In this document: positions 37,037 through 45,921 of the stretch, one piece after another | Layout: the number at the start of each line of letters is the position of its first letter | Numbering within the stretch: position 1 is the stretch's first letter | Assembly: GCF_000298215.1 (NCBI RefSeq) | Contig: NZ_BAHD01000022.1 | Span: 1-64,000 of the forward strand | Direction of reading: 5' to 3' | Source: Kineosphaera limosa NBRC 100340 | GTDB lineage: Bacteria; Actinomycetota; Actinomycetes; Actinomycetales; Dermatophilaceae | DNA: 64,000 nucleotides | Program-made: the position numbers and the translations under genes | The notes under the pieces: model-generated | Databases searched by the model: none | The model's input: the letters and a program-made list of their open reading frames with translations, nothing else | Told to the model about the DNA's origin: nothing

Positions 37037-37106
37037 GACGTTGCGCTGGCTGCCGACGGTTGCCGTTGCAACCGCAACCCTGGGCAGGGACCGCGACCGT
37101 CAGCGA
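37037..37106. repeat. Palindromic intergenic repeat, copy C
   Basis: GACGTTGCGCTGGCTGCC... and ...GGGCAGGGACCGCGACCGTC form a long imperfect stem over a GTTGCCGTTGCAACCGCAAC centre. The sequence is clearly related to the copy at 27634. It lies between converging P55-like and tenA genes. Confidence 0.65.
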
Positions 37107-37167
37107 GGGCCGGGGCGGGGCCCGGCTGGGGCTGGGGAGCGGGTGGCTAGGCAGGGTGGGCGAGCGG

Positions 37168-37830
37168 TCAGACGGGCCAGGTCTCCCGACGCCAGGCCGC
37201 GTCCCAGAACATCCACTCGTACCGGGCGGCGGTGACGAACGCGCGAGTCATCCGCTGCCGCACCCCTTCGTCGGCCGCCTGCGCGAGCCGGTCGACGATC
37301 TCGCGCGCCCGGGCGGTGGAGGCGGCGAACTCGGGATCGCCGTAGGCGGCGATCCAGTCGCCGTACGGATGCTCGGACAGTCCGCCGCGCGCTTCGACGA
37401 CCGCCTTCATGCGCGTGCCGACGTCGTCGTAGATCCAGAAGCACGGCAGCACGCCGGCCGCCAGCGCCGGGTAGCACCCCTGCGCGGAGTGCGCGAGCAG
37501 GTAGGACGTGTAGGCGGTGCACGTCGGCGAGGGCTGGCCCAGATCATGCAGGCCACGCTCGACGTGCGCGGCGTGGAGTTCGCGCTCCACGACGACGGTC
37601 TGGCGGGCCGACTCGGCCCAGAACACCATGTCGCCGGGGTCGGTGGCCTGCGCGGCGCACGCGGCGAGCGCCCGGCCGTAGTCGGCGAGGTAGAGCGCGT
37701 CCTGGGCCATGTAGTAACCGAATCGGTCGGCGTCCAGTGATCCGTCGGCCAGGCCGGTGACGAACGGCAGCTCGTCGATGGCGGTGCGGATGGGCTCGAT
37801 GGTCTGCCAGAGCTGGTCGACGAAGCTCAC
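37168..37830 (-). CDS. tenA: TenA-family aminopyrimidine aminohydrolase
   Basis: A 220-residue all-helical thiaminase II that hydrolyses aminomethyl-pyrimidine (or thiamine breakdown products) to HMP for salvage. The active-site Cys is in VLPCFWIYDDVG and the catalytic Glu in YEWMFWDAAW near the C-terminus; ALAACAAQATDPGDMVFWAE is also typical. The GTG start at 37830 overlaps the thiD stop as GTGA and follows GGAGG closely. Pairing with thiD is functionally coherent: HMP released here is phosphorylated by ThiD. Confidence 0.92.
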   Translation of the reverse strand: MSFVDQLWQTIEPIRTAIDELPFVTGLADGSLDADRFGYYMAQDALYLADYGRALAACAAQATDPGDMVFWAESARQTVVVERELHAAHVERGLHDLGQPSPTCTAYTSYLLAHSAQGCYPALAAGVLPCFWIYDDVGTRMKAVVEARGGLSEHPYGDWIAAYGDPEFAASTARAREIVDRLAQAADEGVRQRMTRAFVTAARYEWMFWDAAWRRETWPV

Positions 37831-38726
37831 GGGCGCCTCCAAATCTCGTGGAAGTGGTGGACCGGGCCGCTGCCCGACCCGACGTACAGGGTGTCGCCGG
37901 CCGCAAGCGCCCCAGAGAGCCAGGTCTTGGCGTCGCGCACCGTCGTCGGCCAGTCGTCGCGTTGCGGGCGCAGCGCCGCCAATGCCGAGGAGAGGGTGCA
38001 GCCGGTGCCGTGGGTGTTGCTCGTCTCGATCCGCTCGCCCTCGAAAACCGTGACCCGCTGCTCACCGCCACTGCCACCGGTGTCGGTGTCGGTGCCGTCG
38101 CCGGTGGCGGGTTCGGCGAGCACGTCGGTGGCGTCCTGCACCCCGTGCCCGCCCTTGACGAGCACGGCCGTCCCGCACGTTCGCGCGAGGGCACGGGCCT
38201 GCTCGGTGAGGCCGTCGAGGTCACCCGCCGGAGCGACGTCCAGCAGCACCGCGGCCTCGGGCAAGTTAGGGGTCACCAGATCGGCGAGCGGAAGCAGGTC
38301 GCGCACGGCGTCGACGGCCGCCTCGTCGAGCAGCCGGTCGCCGCTCGTGGCGACCATGACCGGGTCGAGCACGATGTACGGCGGACGCTCCAGCCGGCGT
38401 TGCGCGCGCAGGAACTCGCCGACCGCCCCGGCGATGGCGGCGTCGGCCAGCATGCCGATCTTGATCGCGTCGATCCGCAGGTCGGCGGCCAGGGTGTCGA
38501 GCTGGGCCGTGACGAACCCCGGCGGGACGACGTGCACTCCCGTGACGCCGCGGGTGTTCTGGGCGGTCAGCGCGGTGATCGCGGCGGTGCCGTAGGCGCC
38601 CAAGGCGCTGAACGTCTTGAGGTCGGCCTGGATGCCCGCCCCGCCGGAGGGGTCGCTCCCGGCGATCGACAGCGCGATCGGGGGTGCCCCGGCCGGGCGG
38701 GAGATGGGAGGGGCGTCGTCGGTCAT
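37827..38726 (-). CDS. thiD: HMP/HMP-phosphate kinase
   Basis: A 299-residue ribokinase-fold kinase making HMP-PP in two steps. GSDPSGGAGIQADLKTFSA, VLDPVMVATSG, VLVKGGHG and NTHGTGCTLSSALAAL are family motifs. A Gly/Thr/Asp-rich insertion (about 208-218) is non-conserved. ATG 38726 follows GAGGA at a longer than usual distance. It is downstream of a GNAT gene on the same strand and translationally coupled to tenA. Confidence 0.94.
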   Translation of the reverse strand: MTDDAPPISRPAGAPPIALSIAGSDPSGGAGIQADLKTFSALGAYGTAAITALTAQNTRGVTGVHVVPPGFVTAQLDTLAADLRIDAIKIGMLADAAIAGAVGEFLRAQRRLERPPYIVLDPVMVATSGDRLLDEAAVDAVRDLLPLADLVTPNLPEAAVLLDVAPAGDLDGLTEQARALARTCGTAVLVKGGHGVQDATDVLAEPATGDGTDTDTGGSGGEQRVTVFEGERIETSNTHGTGCTLSSALAALRPQRDDWPTTVRDAKTWLSGALAAGDTLYVGSGSGPVHHFHEIWRRP

Positions 38727-38782
38727 GGCGTCAGGATTCCTCTGGTTGGGGATTCATGGCGATGGGTGTCCGGTGTCCGCAG

Positions 38783-39259
38783 TCAGCGACCGGCCATCTC
38801 CTCGAGGGCTTGCCCGGAGATCCGAAACACCTGCTGCTCGGCGAGCCGACGGGCGCCGAGGCCCCGGTAGAAGCCGATGGACGACTCGTTCCACTGCGCG
38901 ACGTGCCACTCCAGGCGGGGTGCGCCGCGCTGCTCGCACTCGCGAGCCAGCTCGGCCAGCAGCGCCAACCCGAGCCTGGCGCCGCGATGCTCCGGTTCGA
39001 CGAACAGGTCCTCGAGCCAGATGCCGTTGCGCCCGGTCCAGGTGGAGAACGACGGGTACCACACGGCCATCCCGACGACCCGCGGCCCGACCTGCGCGAC
39101 GTGTGCGAACACGCTGGGAGCGCGATCGGTCGGGAAGAGGGCCGCGAGCAGATCTGCCTCGGTGGCTACGGCCTCGTGCCGGTGATTCTGGTAGTCGGCG
39201 AGCTCGCGGATCAGACGCACGAGGTCAGGGACGTCACTAGGTGTGGCGCGGCGGATCAC
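38783..39259 (-). CDS. GNAT N-acetyltransferase, diamine acetyltransferase-like
   Basis: A 158-residue GNAT protein. IWLEDLFVEPEHRGARLGLALLAEL is the acetyl-CoA motif (R/Q-x-x-G-x-G/A shortened to HRGARLG), with AQWNESSIGFYRGLGA following. The TWTGRNGIWLEDLFV region resembles spermidine/spermine acetyltransferases. It lies 56 bases upstream of thiD on the same strand, so could head that transcript, though no functional tie to thiamine is evident. Confidence 0.85.
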   Translation of the reverse strand: MIRRATPSDVPDLVRLIRELADYQNHRHEAVATEADLLAALFPTDRAPSVFAHVAQVGPRVVGMAVWYPSFSTWTGRNGIWLEDLFVEPEHRGARLGLALLAELARECEQRGAPRLEWHVAQWNESSIGFYRGLGARRLAEQQVFRISGQALEEMAGR

Positions 39260-39302
39260 CTGCCCACGCTATCGGGCGTGGCGCCCCGCGAGGAGGGCAC
39301 GG

Positions 39303-40103
39303 TCACTCCTCCGGCCGCAGTTCGACGATCACCGGGGCGTGGTCGCTGGCGCCCTTGCCCTTGCGCTCCTCCCGATCGATGAGCGCATCTTCGACGCGGG
39401 CCGCGAGCGCCGGTGAGCCGAGCGCGAAGTCGATCCGCATGCCGCGGCGTTTCTGGAAGCTCAGCTGCGTGTAGTCCCAGTACGTGTAAACCCCGGGCCC
39501 CGGATGCAGCGGCCGGACGACGTCGGCGAAGCCCGCGTCGACGACCCCCTCGAAGGCGGCCCGCTCGGGCGGGGAAGTGTGGGTACGGCCCTCGTAGTAC
39601 GGCAAGGACCACACGTCCTCGTCGCGGGGCGCGACGTTCCAGTCGCCCATGAGCACGATCTGGGTCTGCGGGTCGCCCGCGAGCCACTCACGGCCCGCAT
39701 CGGCCAGCCGCCCCAACCAGTCGAGTTTGTACGCCAGGTGCGGGTGCCCCAGCTCCCGGCCGTTCGGCACGTACAACGACCAGATGCGCACCCCGCCGCA
39801 GGTGGCGCCGAGCGCGCGGGCCTCGGCGACCGGCTCCGGCTCGCCCCACGTCGGCATCTGCTCGAAGCCGACCTGCACGTCGGCGAGCCCGACCCGCGAG
39901 ACGATCGCCACTCCGTTCCACTGATTGAGGCCGTGCGCGGCGACCTCGTAGCCGGCCTGCTCGAAGGGGAGCAGCGGGAACTGGTCGTCCCGGCACTTGG
40001 TCTCCTGCAACGCCAGCACGTCGAGGTCGTGCCGTTGCAGCAGCGCGACGGCGCGGTCGACGCGGGTGCGGATCGAGTTGCAGTTCCAGGTCGCGATCTT
40101 CAC
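39303..40103 (-). CDS. xthA: Exodeoxyribonuclease III
   Basis: A 266-residue AP endonuclease and 3'-5' exonuclease of base excision repair. KIATWNCNSIRTRVDR, LQETKC (catalytic Glu), LYVPNGRE, GDWNVAPR, RMRIDFALGS and SDHAPVIVEL are the EEP-fold motifs; all metal and catalytic residues are present. Length agrees with E. coli XthA (268). It starts 12 bases after the stop of the broken DUF222 gene on the same strand. Confidence 0.96.
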   Translation of the reverse strand: MKIATWNCNSIRTRVDRAVALLQRHDLDVLALQETKCRDDQFPLLPFEQAGYEVAAHGLNQWNGVAIVSRVGLADVQVGFEQMPTWGEPEPVAEARALGATCGGVRIWSLYVPNGRELGHPHLAYKLDWLGRLADAGREWLAGDPQTQIVLMGDWNVAPRDEDVWSLPYYEGRTHTSPPERAAFEGVVDAGFADVVRPLHPGPGVYTYWDYTQLSFQKRRGMRIDFALGSPALAARVEDALIDREERKGKGASDHAPVIVELRPEE

Positions 40104-40114
40104 GAGACGACACC

Positions 40115-41869
40115 CTAGGCCCGGCCGCCGACAAGGTTCGCGGGCTGGCTGCGGCGGACGAATTCGACGTTGCGGGCGTACATGCGTTCTCCGGTGGGTC
40201 CGGTGTAGGGCTTGCCGGCGGGCAGTGGTTCGGCGCGGTGGCGAGGTGGGGGGTGCCTATAGGTGATCGGTTTGCCGTCGTTGGTGCTGCGGAAGCGCAC
40301 GGCGTCGGGGTGATCGTCGGGCAGGTCGGCGTTGCCGGTGATGGTGAATTCGCCGCGGTGGTGGGCGTCGTGGTGCCCGGGGCACAAGCAGAGGAGGTTG
40401 CACGTGTCGGTGGGACCGCCGCGCATCCAGTGGACGATGTGGTGTTTCTCGGTGTGCCCTATCGCGGGGCAGCCGGGTAGCGGCAGCCGCGGTCTCGGTC
40501 GTCGAGCAGGCGGCGTACGCGTTGGGGCACGGTGCGGTGGGATCGCCCGACGTTGACGGGCGTGCCGTGGGTTTCCCAGACGGGTTGCAGTAGGCCGTCG
40601 CAGGTCATTTTCTCCACGATGTGAGCGGGGAGGCGGGGCTGGCCGGTGAGCCAGCCCCCGTCGGTGTCCAGATGGATGTACACGCGGTAGTGATCACGCC
40701 GCGCTGATGAATCGACCGCGGCGAGGGCTCGCTGGGTCAGCTCGGCCAGTCCCTCGGCCAGACTCACCCGGGGTTTTCCTTCTCGCTCGTCGCAGGCGTC
40801 GGTGACGTTGGCCCCGACCCGCTGCGAATCCAGGTTTGGGAAGGCCCGCCCCCACGGATACGCGTCGCCCAGGAAAGCGCCGCCTCGACCTGTGGCGCCG
40901 TGAGCAGCACCCGAGTCAGCAGCACCCGAGTCAGCAGCACCCGAGTCAGCAGCACCCGAGCCAGTGGCGCCCGAGTCAGTGGCGCCGGAGTCGGCGGTGT
41001 CGGAGTCGGCTGCGCCGGCGCGAGTCCCACTGGCGTCACTGGCACCGGAGCCAGCTGCCTCCATGTCGGCTGCGTCGACCTCCGTGGGTTCGGACGAGTC
41101 AGCGGCGTTGACGGCGTCGGCGGGCCTGGCGGGCGGCGTGCCGTGTCGGCGGGTGCGGTCGCGGGCACCGCTCTTGGCTGCTGCGTCGTGGCCCCCTTCG
41201 TGGCCCGCTTCGTCGTCGGTGGCCTCGGGCAGGTCGGTTTGGCCGGTATGGCGTCGCCAGATGGCGTCGGTGGCTTCACGGACAGAGGCTTCGATGAAGG
41301 GCGCCGATGTCGCTGGGCGCGTTGTAGTGCAGGTAGAAGCGGCCGAGGCGGTGGTGCATGGTCAACCGCGGCGGAGCCACGGGTTGCGGCTGGTCAAGCG
41401 GCGGCGGCGTGAAGGAGCCCCCAGTGTCTCCAGAGTCGTCGGCGGGGTGCGTGTGGAAGGAACTGCGGGAGGCGGCGCGAGTCACCTGAGGCACCGTGGC
41501 GTGCCGCGCGAGCTTAGCGACGGACTCCTCAAACTCGGGCGGGACGTGGCGGGCGATCGGGGTGGCCTGCTCGATGGAGATCTCACCGCTGGCCATCGTG
41601 GCCATCGTCGCGGGCAGCTCGTGTGCGCGTTTGGCCAGCTCCACCACTTGGCAGGCGCGGGCCCGGGACAGTCCAGCGCGCAGCATGAGCCAGTGGGTCG
41701 GGGACAGGATGCCGCCACCGGCCCACGCGCCGGTTTCGATGAGCTCGGCTGTCGCCTCCACCAATTGCGCGTGGGCCCTGTTCAGCACGCCCACGACCTG
41801 CGAGACGCACTCATTGAGGCGCTCGCTGGCAGTGGGAAGGGCGCTGACAGTCATAGTGAAATCATACAT
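40115..41869 (-). pseudogene. DUF222/HNH endonuclease gene with two frameshifts
   Basis: A DUF222-plus-HNH protein spread over three frames. The N-terminal DUF222 part (RLNECVSQVVGVLNRAHAQL..., LSRARACQVVELAKRAHELP) ends out of frame at 41276. The correct continuation (IEASVREATDAIWRRH...) needs removal of one base near 41296-41300, where CCCTTCATC replaces an expected CCCTCATC. A second shift near 40475-40480 (CCGGCTGCC for CCGGGCTGCC) separates DDRDRGCRYP from the HNH core (EKHHIVHWMRGGPTDTCNLL, CPGHHDAHHRGEF). One insertion and one deletion balance, giving about 585 codons from ATG 41869 (or 41854). A polymorphic linker contains six 15-bp repeats. These genes are common, mobile-like and multicopy in actinobacteria. 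Confidence 0.85.
40903..40992 (-). repeat. Six 15-bp tandem repeats in the DUF222-HNH linker
   Basis: AGCAGCACCCGAGTC is repeated from 40903; three copies are exact, the fourth and two later ones diverge at up to three bases. On the coding strand they read Asp-Ser-Gly-Ala-Ala/Thr repeatedly. Confidence 0.9.
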
Positions 41870-42140
41870 TTGATCGACTCGCAGTGGAAGGGCTTTGCGG
41901 GGTTGCGGAGCAGAACTGGCGGCCTGGAGCGGCTCTAAGGCAGTCCGCTCGTGAGCTGAAGTGACCTGTGGGCCGACCCTAGGGGCGAGCACCGACAAGA
42001 TTCACCGGCCACACTGCCTCCGGTCGGGTGCGCTCTCCCGCTGCCCCGCCTTCGATCGGGCGCGCCCGCCACGCAGGCCGGCTCGGATGAGTAGAACGAC
42101 GGATGTGCCTTGTCGGTGGGGCCGTTTACCGTCAGGTGTC

Positions 42141-43898
42141 ATGAACGGCGGCATGGACGAGGACGTCACGGACGACGGGGCCCGGCGCACCCCGAGCGGT
42201 CTCGGCAGGAGGGGGCCGGGGCCGGTCGGGATGCGCGCCGAGCCCACCGATGCGGTCGGCCATGTGTGGCACAGCCCGCCCCTGCGGCACGTACGCCGCG
42301 GTGGGCTGCGGGTGGCGGCCAAGGCGCTCAGCGGTGTCTACTCCCTGCACAAGACGCACCCGGCGCTGTGGCGCTTCACCGCGACCCACTACACGCCCCG
42401 GATGGGCGAGCTGGCCCGCCTGCACGCGTGGATGACGTGCCAGATGGCCAACCTGCACGTGCCCGCCTACCAGCGGCACCTGCACGAGCACGGCTTCGAA
42501 TTCGCCTGGTGGGACCTCGCGGCCTTTCCGGTGACGACCAAGGACAACTACGTGCGCCGCCACGACGACGCCGACCGGTGTTGGCACGGCCGGTTGGAGT
42601 CGCGCGGCACGACCGTCGATGAGTCCTCGGGCAGCTCCGGCACCCCGTACAACTGGGTGCGCGGCCGCAACGAACTGTCCGACATCCACCGCAATGTCGC
42701 CGGGTTCACCTCGTTGGTGCATCGCGGGCAGGAGCCACTGTTCGTCATCAACGCGTACTCGATGGGGGCGTGGGCGACCGGCACGAACACCGGCATCGCG
42801 ATGGCGCGCATCGCGATGGTCAAGAACACCGGGCCCGACCTGGAGAAGATCGTCGACACCCTGCTGCACTTCGGCCCGGGCTTCACCTACATCGTCACGG
42901 CCTATCCGCCGTTCCTCAAAGACCTGCGCGACCGCCTCGACGCGATCGGCTTCGACTGGGCCTCCTTCGGTATCCACGGCCTTGTCGGCGGCGAAGCGAT
43001 GACGGAGGGGCTGCGCGACTACTGCGAGCAGCGCTTCGACACCGTGCGCTCCGGCTACGGCGCCAGCGACCTGACGATCGGCATCGGCGGCGAGACCAAT
43101 CTGAGCGTCTGGCTGCGGCGAGCCATCGCGGCCGACGACGACCTGCGTGCCGCAGTGTTGGGCCCCGACGAGACCCGACTGCCGATGATCTTCCAGTACA
43201 ACCCGCTGGAGACCTACCTGGAGACGACGCCCGAGCGGGAGCTCGTCTGCACCCTCACCTCGACCTCCGTGCTCGCGCCGAAGCTGCGTTACAACATCGG
43301 CGACGAGGCGCTGCTCCTGACGTGGAGCGATCTGCAGACCATCGTGAGCAGTAGGCCGGAGTGGTCCGGCCCCGCTCAGGCGGCGTTCGCCAAGGAGCGG
43401 ATGAAGCTCCCGCTGCTGTTCGTCTACGGTCGCGCCGACGCGACGATTTCGTTCATGGGCGCCAACATCTACCCCCAGGATGTCGAAAACGGACTCTACG
43501 CCGACGCGTCGGCTGCCGCGTCGATCGCGGCCTTCACCCTCGCCCTGGAGGACGATCCCGCGGCGGCCGCCGACGCGGTCGCCGGGGTCGACCAGCAGCC
43601 CGTCGTACACATCCTGCTCCGGCCAGGGCACGGGCTCGACGAAGTGCAGCGGGCGCAGTTCGCGCAGACATGCCGCGCCGGGTTGGTGACCTATCTCGCC
43701 CGCGTCAGCCGCGACTTCGCCCAGTCGCTGGAGGAGAGCGAGCGCACCGCCGACATCCGCATCGAACTACACGAGGAGGGCCAGGGTCCGTTCGCCGACG
43801 ACACCGCGCGGATCAAGCGGGTCTACCTGCAGCGCGCCCCCTCGCCCGCGGAGGCGCAGCAGCCGTCGCGGGCCGATCGCGAGGCCGATCATGGCTGA
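42141..43898 (+). CDS. Phenylacetate-CoA ligase-like adenylating enzyme
   Basis: A 585-residue protein of the PaaK/coenzyme F390 synthetase (CapK-like) adenylation family. ESSGSSGTPYNWVRG is the phosphate-binding loop, RSGYGASDLTIGIGGE the motif with the aromatic/acidic pair, and LRYNIGDEALLLT the Asp-containing A7-like motif. LLFVYGRADATISFMGANIYPQDVE (GRAD region) leads to the C-terminal domain. It should activate a carboxylic acid as an AMP ester. ATG 42141 has a weak AGGTG; 42153 is an alternative. It is first of five genes, overlapping the next by 8 bases. The substrate is unknown. Confidence 0.8.
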   Translation: MNGGMDEDVTDDGARRTPSGLGRRGPGPVGMRAEPTDAVGHVWHSPPLRHVRRGGLRVAAKALSGVYSLHKTHPALWRFTATHYTPRMGELARLHAWMTCQMANLHVPAYQRHLHEHGFEFAWWDLAAFPVTTKDNYVRRHDDADRCWHGRLESRGTTVDESSGSSGTPYNWVRGRNELSDIHRNVAGFTSLVHRGQEPLFVINAYSMGAWATGTNTGIAMARIAMVKNTGPDLEKIVDTLLHFGPGFTYIVTAYPPFLKDLRDRLDAIGFDWASFGIHGLVGGEAMTEGLRDYCEQRFDTVRSGYGASDLTIGIGGETNLSVWLRRAIAADDDLRAAVLGPDETRLPMIFQYNPLETYLETTPERELVCTLTSTSVLAPKLRYNIGDEALLLTWSDLQTIVSSRPEWSGPAQAAFAKERMKLPLLFVYGRADATISFMGANIYPQDVENGLYADASAAASIAAFTLALEDDPAAAADAVAGVDQQPVVHILLRPGHGLDEVQRAQFAQTCRAGLVTYLARVSRDFAQSLEESERTADIRIELHEEGQGPFADDTARIKRVYLQRAPSPAEAQQPSRADREADHG

Positions 43899-44331
43899 GC
43901 GCGGGCTTTTCGGGCTGGCCGACAGCGACGCGGTGTTCGTCGGTGCGAGCCGCTATCGGGGCCCGCACTCGTGGGCAGTCCTGGCGCCGCGCTGGCGACG
44001 GATGACGGCCCAGATGGCGCGGCTACCGGGTTACCGGACGCACCGCGTGTACTACGCGCTGCCGTTCACGCTCGGCACGATCGGCGCGTTCGCGCGGCTC
44101 GACGACCTGCTGCGATTCGCCCGCAGCGGGGAGCACCGTGCGCTGATGGAGTGGGTCACCGATGGCACCCGCAACGCCAGCGGGGGCTACATCCGCATCT
44201 TCCGATCGATCCCGACAGCGGGCGATGCCCCGGAGGTGGAGGGGTTGAGTTCGGTGCCCCGCCCGGTGACAGGGTCGGCGGGGGCAGCGGGCGCAGCGGG
44301 GACCGCGGGGGTGGCAGATGCGCACGACTGA
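43891..44331 (+). CDS. Small uncharacterised protein, possible ABM-like fold
   Basis: A 146-residue protein. The pattern SWAVLAPRWRRMTAQMARLPGYRTHRVYYALPFTLGTIGAFARLDDLLRFARSGEHRALMEWV (in pieces here: WRRMTAQMARLPGYRTHRV, then TIGAFARLDDLLRFA) resembles dimeric alpha-beta barrel monooxygenase-like proteins. A conserved HRALMEWVTDG lies near its end. The last ~35 residues are Ala/Gly-rich. It is a clear paralogue of the following gene (WRR...M/L...PGY..HR.Y; FA/D..LL/LQHA..S.EH). It overlaps both neighbours and functions presumably with the adenylating enzyme. No catalytic residue can be named. Confidence 0.68.
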   Translation: MAERGLFGLADSDAVFVGASRYRGPHSWAVLAPRWRRMTAQMARLPGYRTHRVYYALPFTLGTIGAFARLDDLLRFARSGEHRALMEWVTDGTRNASGGYIRIFRSIPTAGDAPEVEGLSSVPRPVTGSAGAAGAAGTAGVADAHD

Positions 44332-44821
44332 CTTCTCGGCCGCACCGCGCCTCGCGCAGGCCGAGGCGATGCTGGCCGGTGGGCAGCGGTACGCGTCGGT
44401 GCGGATGCTGGCGTCGGCGCTGCCGCGCTGGCGGCGGCTGATCGGGGACCTGCGGCGGGCGCCGGGCTACTGCGCGCACCGGCTCTACGTCGAGCGGCCG
44501 CGCACCGTGGGGCTGCTGGCCTGGTTCGACACCACCGAGGAGTTGCAGCACGCGCTCCAGGGCTCCGAGCACGAGTGGTTCACACACAACTCCGTGGGGA
44601 GTGCAGCCGCTGGTGCGGCCAGCAGGGGAGTGACCGAACGGTTCATGCGGATCTTCGCCGCCGACCCGCACGGCTACAGCAACGGTGTCTGGCGCGCTGA
44701 AGACCAGCGGATGGCCCATGAGGAACGGTTCACGCCGTTGAGCACCGAACGCCAGGCCCCGAAGGTCCGACGGTCCGCCCGCCTGCGATCGGTGCCCGGG
44801 CCGGCCGCGGATCGCCGATGA
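44318..44821 (+). CDS. Small uncharacterised protein, paralogue of the upstream gene
   Basis: A 167-residue protein sharing with the upstream gene the run LPRWRRLIGDLRRAPGYCAHR, then VGLLAWFDTTEELQHALQG and SEHEWFTHNSVG. This suggests tandem duplication and perhaps a heterodimer of alpha-beta barrel subunits. It has an extra C-terminal segment (NGVWRAEDQRMAHEERFTPLS) and a basic tail. It overlaps its upstream neighbour by 14 bases and ends in an ATGA with the GNAT gene. Confidence 0.68.
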   Translation: MRTTDFSAAPRLAQAEAMLAGGQRYASVRMLASALPRWRRLIGDLRRAPGYCAHRLYVERPRTVGLLAWFDTTEELQHALQGSEHEWFTHNSVGSAAAGAASRGVTERFMRIFAADPHGYSNGVWRAEDQRMAHEERFTPLSTERQAPKVRRSARLRSVPGPAADRR

Positions 44822-45921
44822 CTGCCGGGCTGCGCGTCGAACCGGTCCGCACCCGGGTGCAGCTGCGCGAGTTCATCGAGCTGCCGTTGCGCGTGCATCC
44901 GGCCGGGATGGCGGTGCCCTTGTGGCAGCGCACGATCCAGGCGTGGCACGACCGCCCCGACGTCGAGCTGTGGGTGGCTCGCGACGCCACCGGCACCGTC
45001 GTCGGTCGCACGACGCTGCACACCGACCGCCGCATGGACGAGCGGATCGGTGGCCCCACCCTGCTCCTGGGCGCCACGGAGATGGCCAGCCCGGCCGCGT
45101 TCGCCGCTCTCGTCGAGCACGCTCGCGCCCAGGCGGCCACCCGCGGGTGCGCGCACCTGCTGGGGCCGGTCAGCCTGTTGCCGAACCAGACCGGCGGGGT
45201 CATCACCTCCGGCTGGGGAGAGCGGGGATTCGTCGATTCACCGTGGAACCCGGCCTGGTACCCCGACGTGTGGGAGGCCGCGGGATTCACACGGTGCTTC
45301 ACCGGAGCCACCTGGATCTGCGAGCGGTTGGACGCGGTCGGCTCCGACGCTTTCGGTGCGGCCGACGCCCCGCCGGGCGTCACTCTCCGGTACGGGTCGC
45401 GGAGCGACCTGGGCACCCAGGTGCCGATGCTGCGCGACCTGCTCAACGACAGCTTCGCGCAGCTGCCGTACTACACCCAGATCACGGCGCAGGAGATGGC
45501 GGAGGCGACCGACGGGTTGGCGCACCTGCTCGACGAGCGGTTGCTGATCTGGGTCGAGGCCGACGGGGAGCCGGCGGCGTTCGTGCTCGTGGTCCCCGAC
45601 CTGTCGCGTTTCGTCATGTCGGTCGACGGTCGCCTCGGTCCCCTGGAGGCGGTGCGGCTGCTGGCGACGCGGCACCGCTATCGGCGGGAGGCGGTGCTCA
45701 TCGTCAAGGGCACCCGGCCGCAGTTTCAGGGCCGCGGGCTCAACCGGCTGCTGTCCCGCGAGCTGCTGGCCGGCCTGCACGCCGGTGGGTACGAGACGCT
45801 GCGCTCGACGTTCGTCGGTGACGACAACCCCGCGTCGGCCGCCCAGTACGAGCGGATGGGCGGACGCCCGCTGCACGGCACGACCTTCTACCGCCTCGAC
45901 CTGCCGTCGGAGTCGCCATGA
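44818..45921 (+). CDS. YghO-like N-acetyltransferase (GNAT)
   Basis: A 367-residue GNAT protein of the larger YghO-like kind. The N-terminal part (VRTRVQLREFIELPLRVH, GRTTLHTDRRMDERIGG) and middle (LLGPVSLLPNQTGGVITSG, SPWNPAWYPDVWEAAGF) follow that family. The C-terminal GNAT core has VKGTRPQFQGRGLNRLLSREL with the acetyl-CoA loop QFQGRGL, and NPASAAQYERMGG. It probably transfers an acyl group to an amine or alcohol. Coupled by ATGA on both sides within the five-gene operon, it is a natural partner for an acid-activating enzyme. Confidence 0.78.
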   Translation: MTAGLRVEPVRTRVQLREFIELPLRVHPAGMAVPLWQRTIQAWHDRPDVELWVARDATGTVVGRTTLHTDRRMDERIGGPTLLLGATEMASPAAFAALVEHARAQAATRGCAHLLGPVSLLPNQTGGVITSGWGERGFVDSPWNPAWYPDVWEAAGFTRCFTGATWICERLDAVGSDAFGAADAPPGVTLRYGSRSDLGTQVPMLRDLLNDSFAQLPYYTQITAQEMAEATDGLAHLLDERLLIWVEADGEPAAFVLVVPDLSRFVMSVDGRLGPLEAVRLLATRHRYRREAVLIVKGTRPQFQGRGLNRLLSRELLAGLHAGGYETLRSTFVGDDNPASAAQYERMGGRPLHGTTFYRLDLPSESP

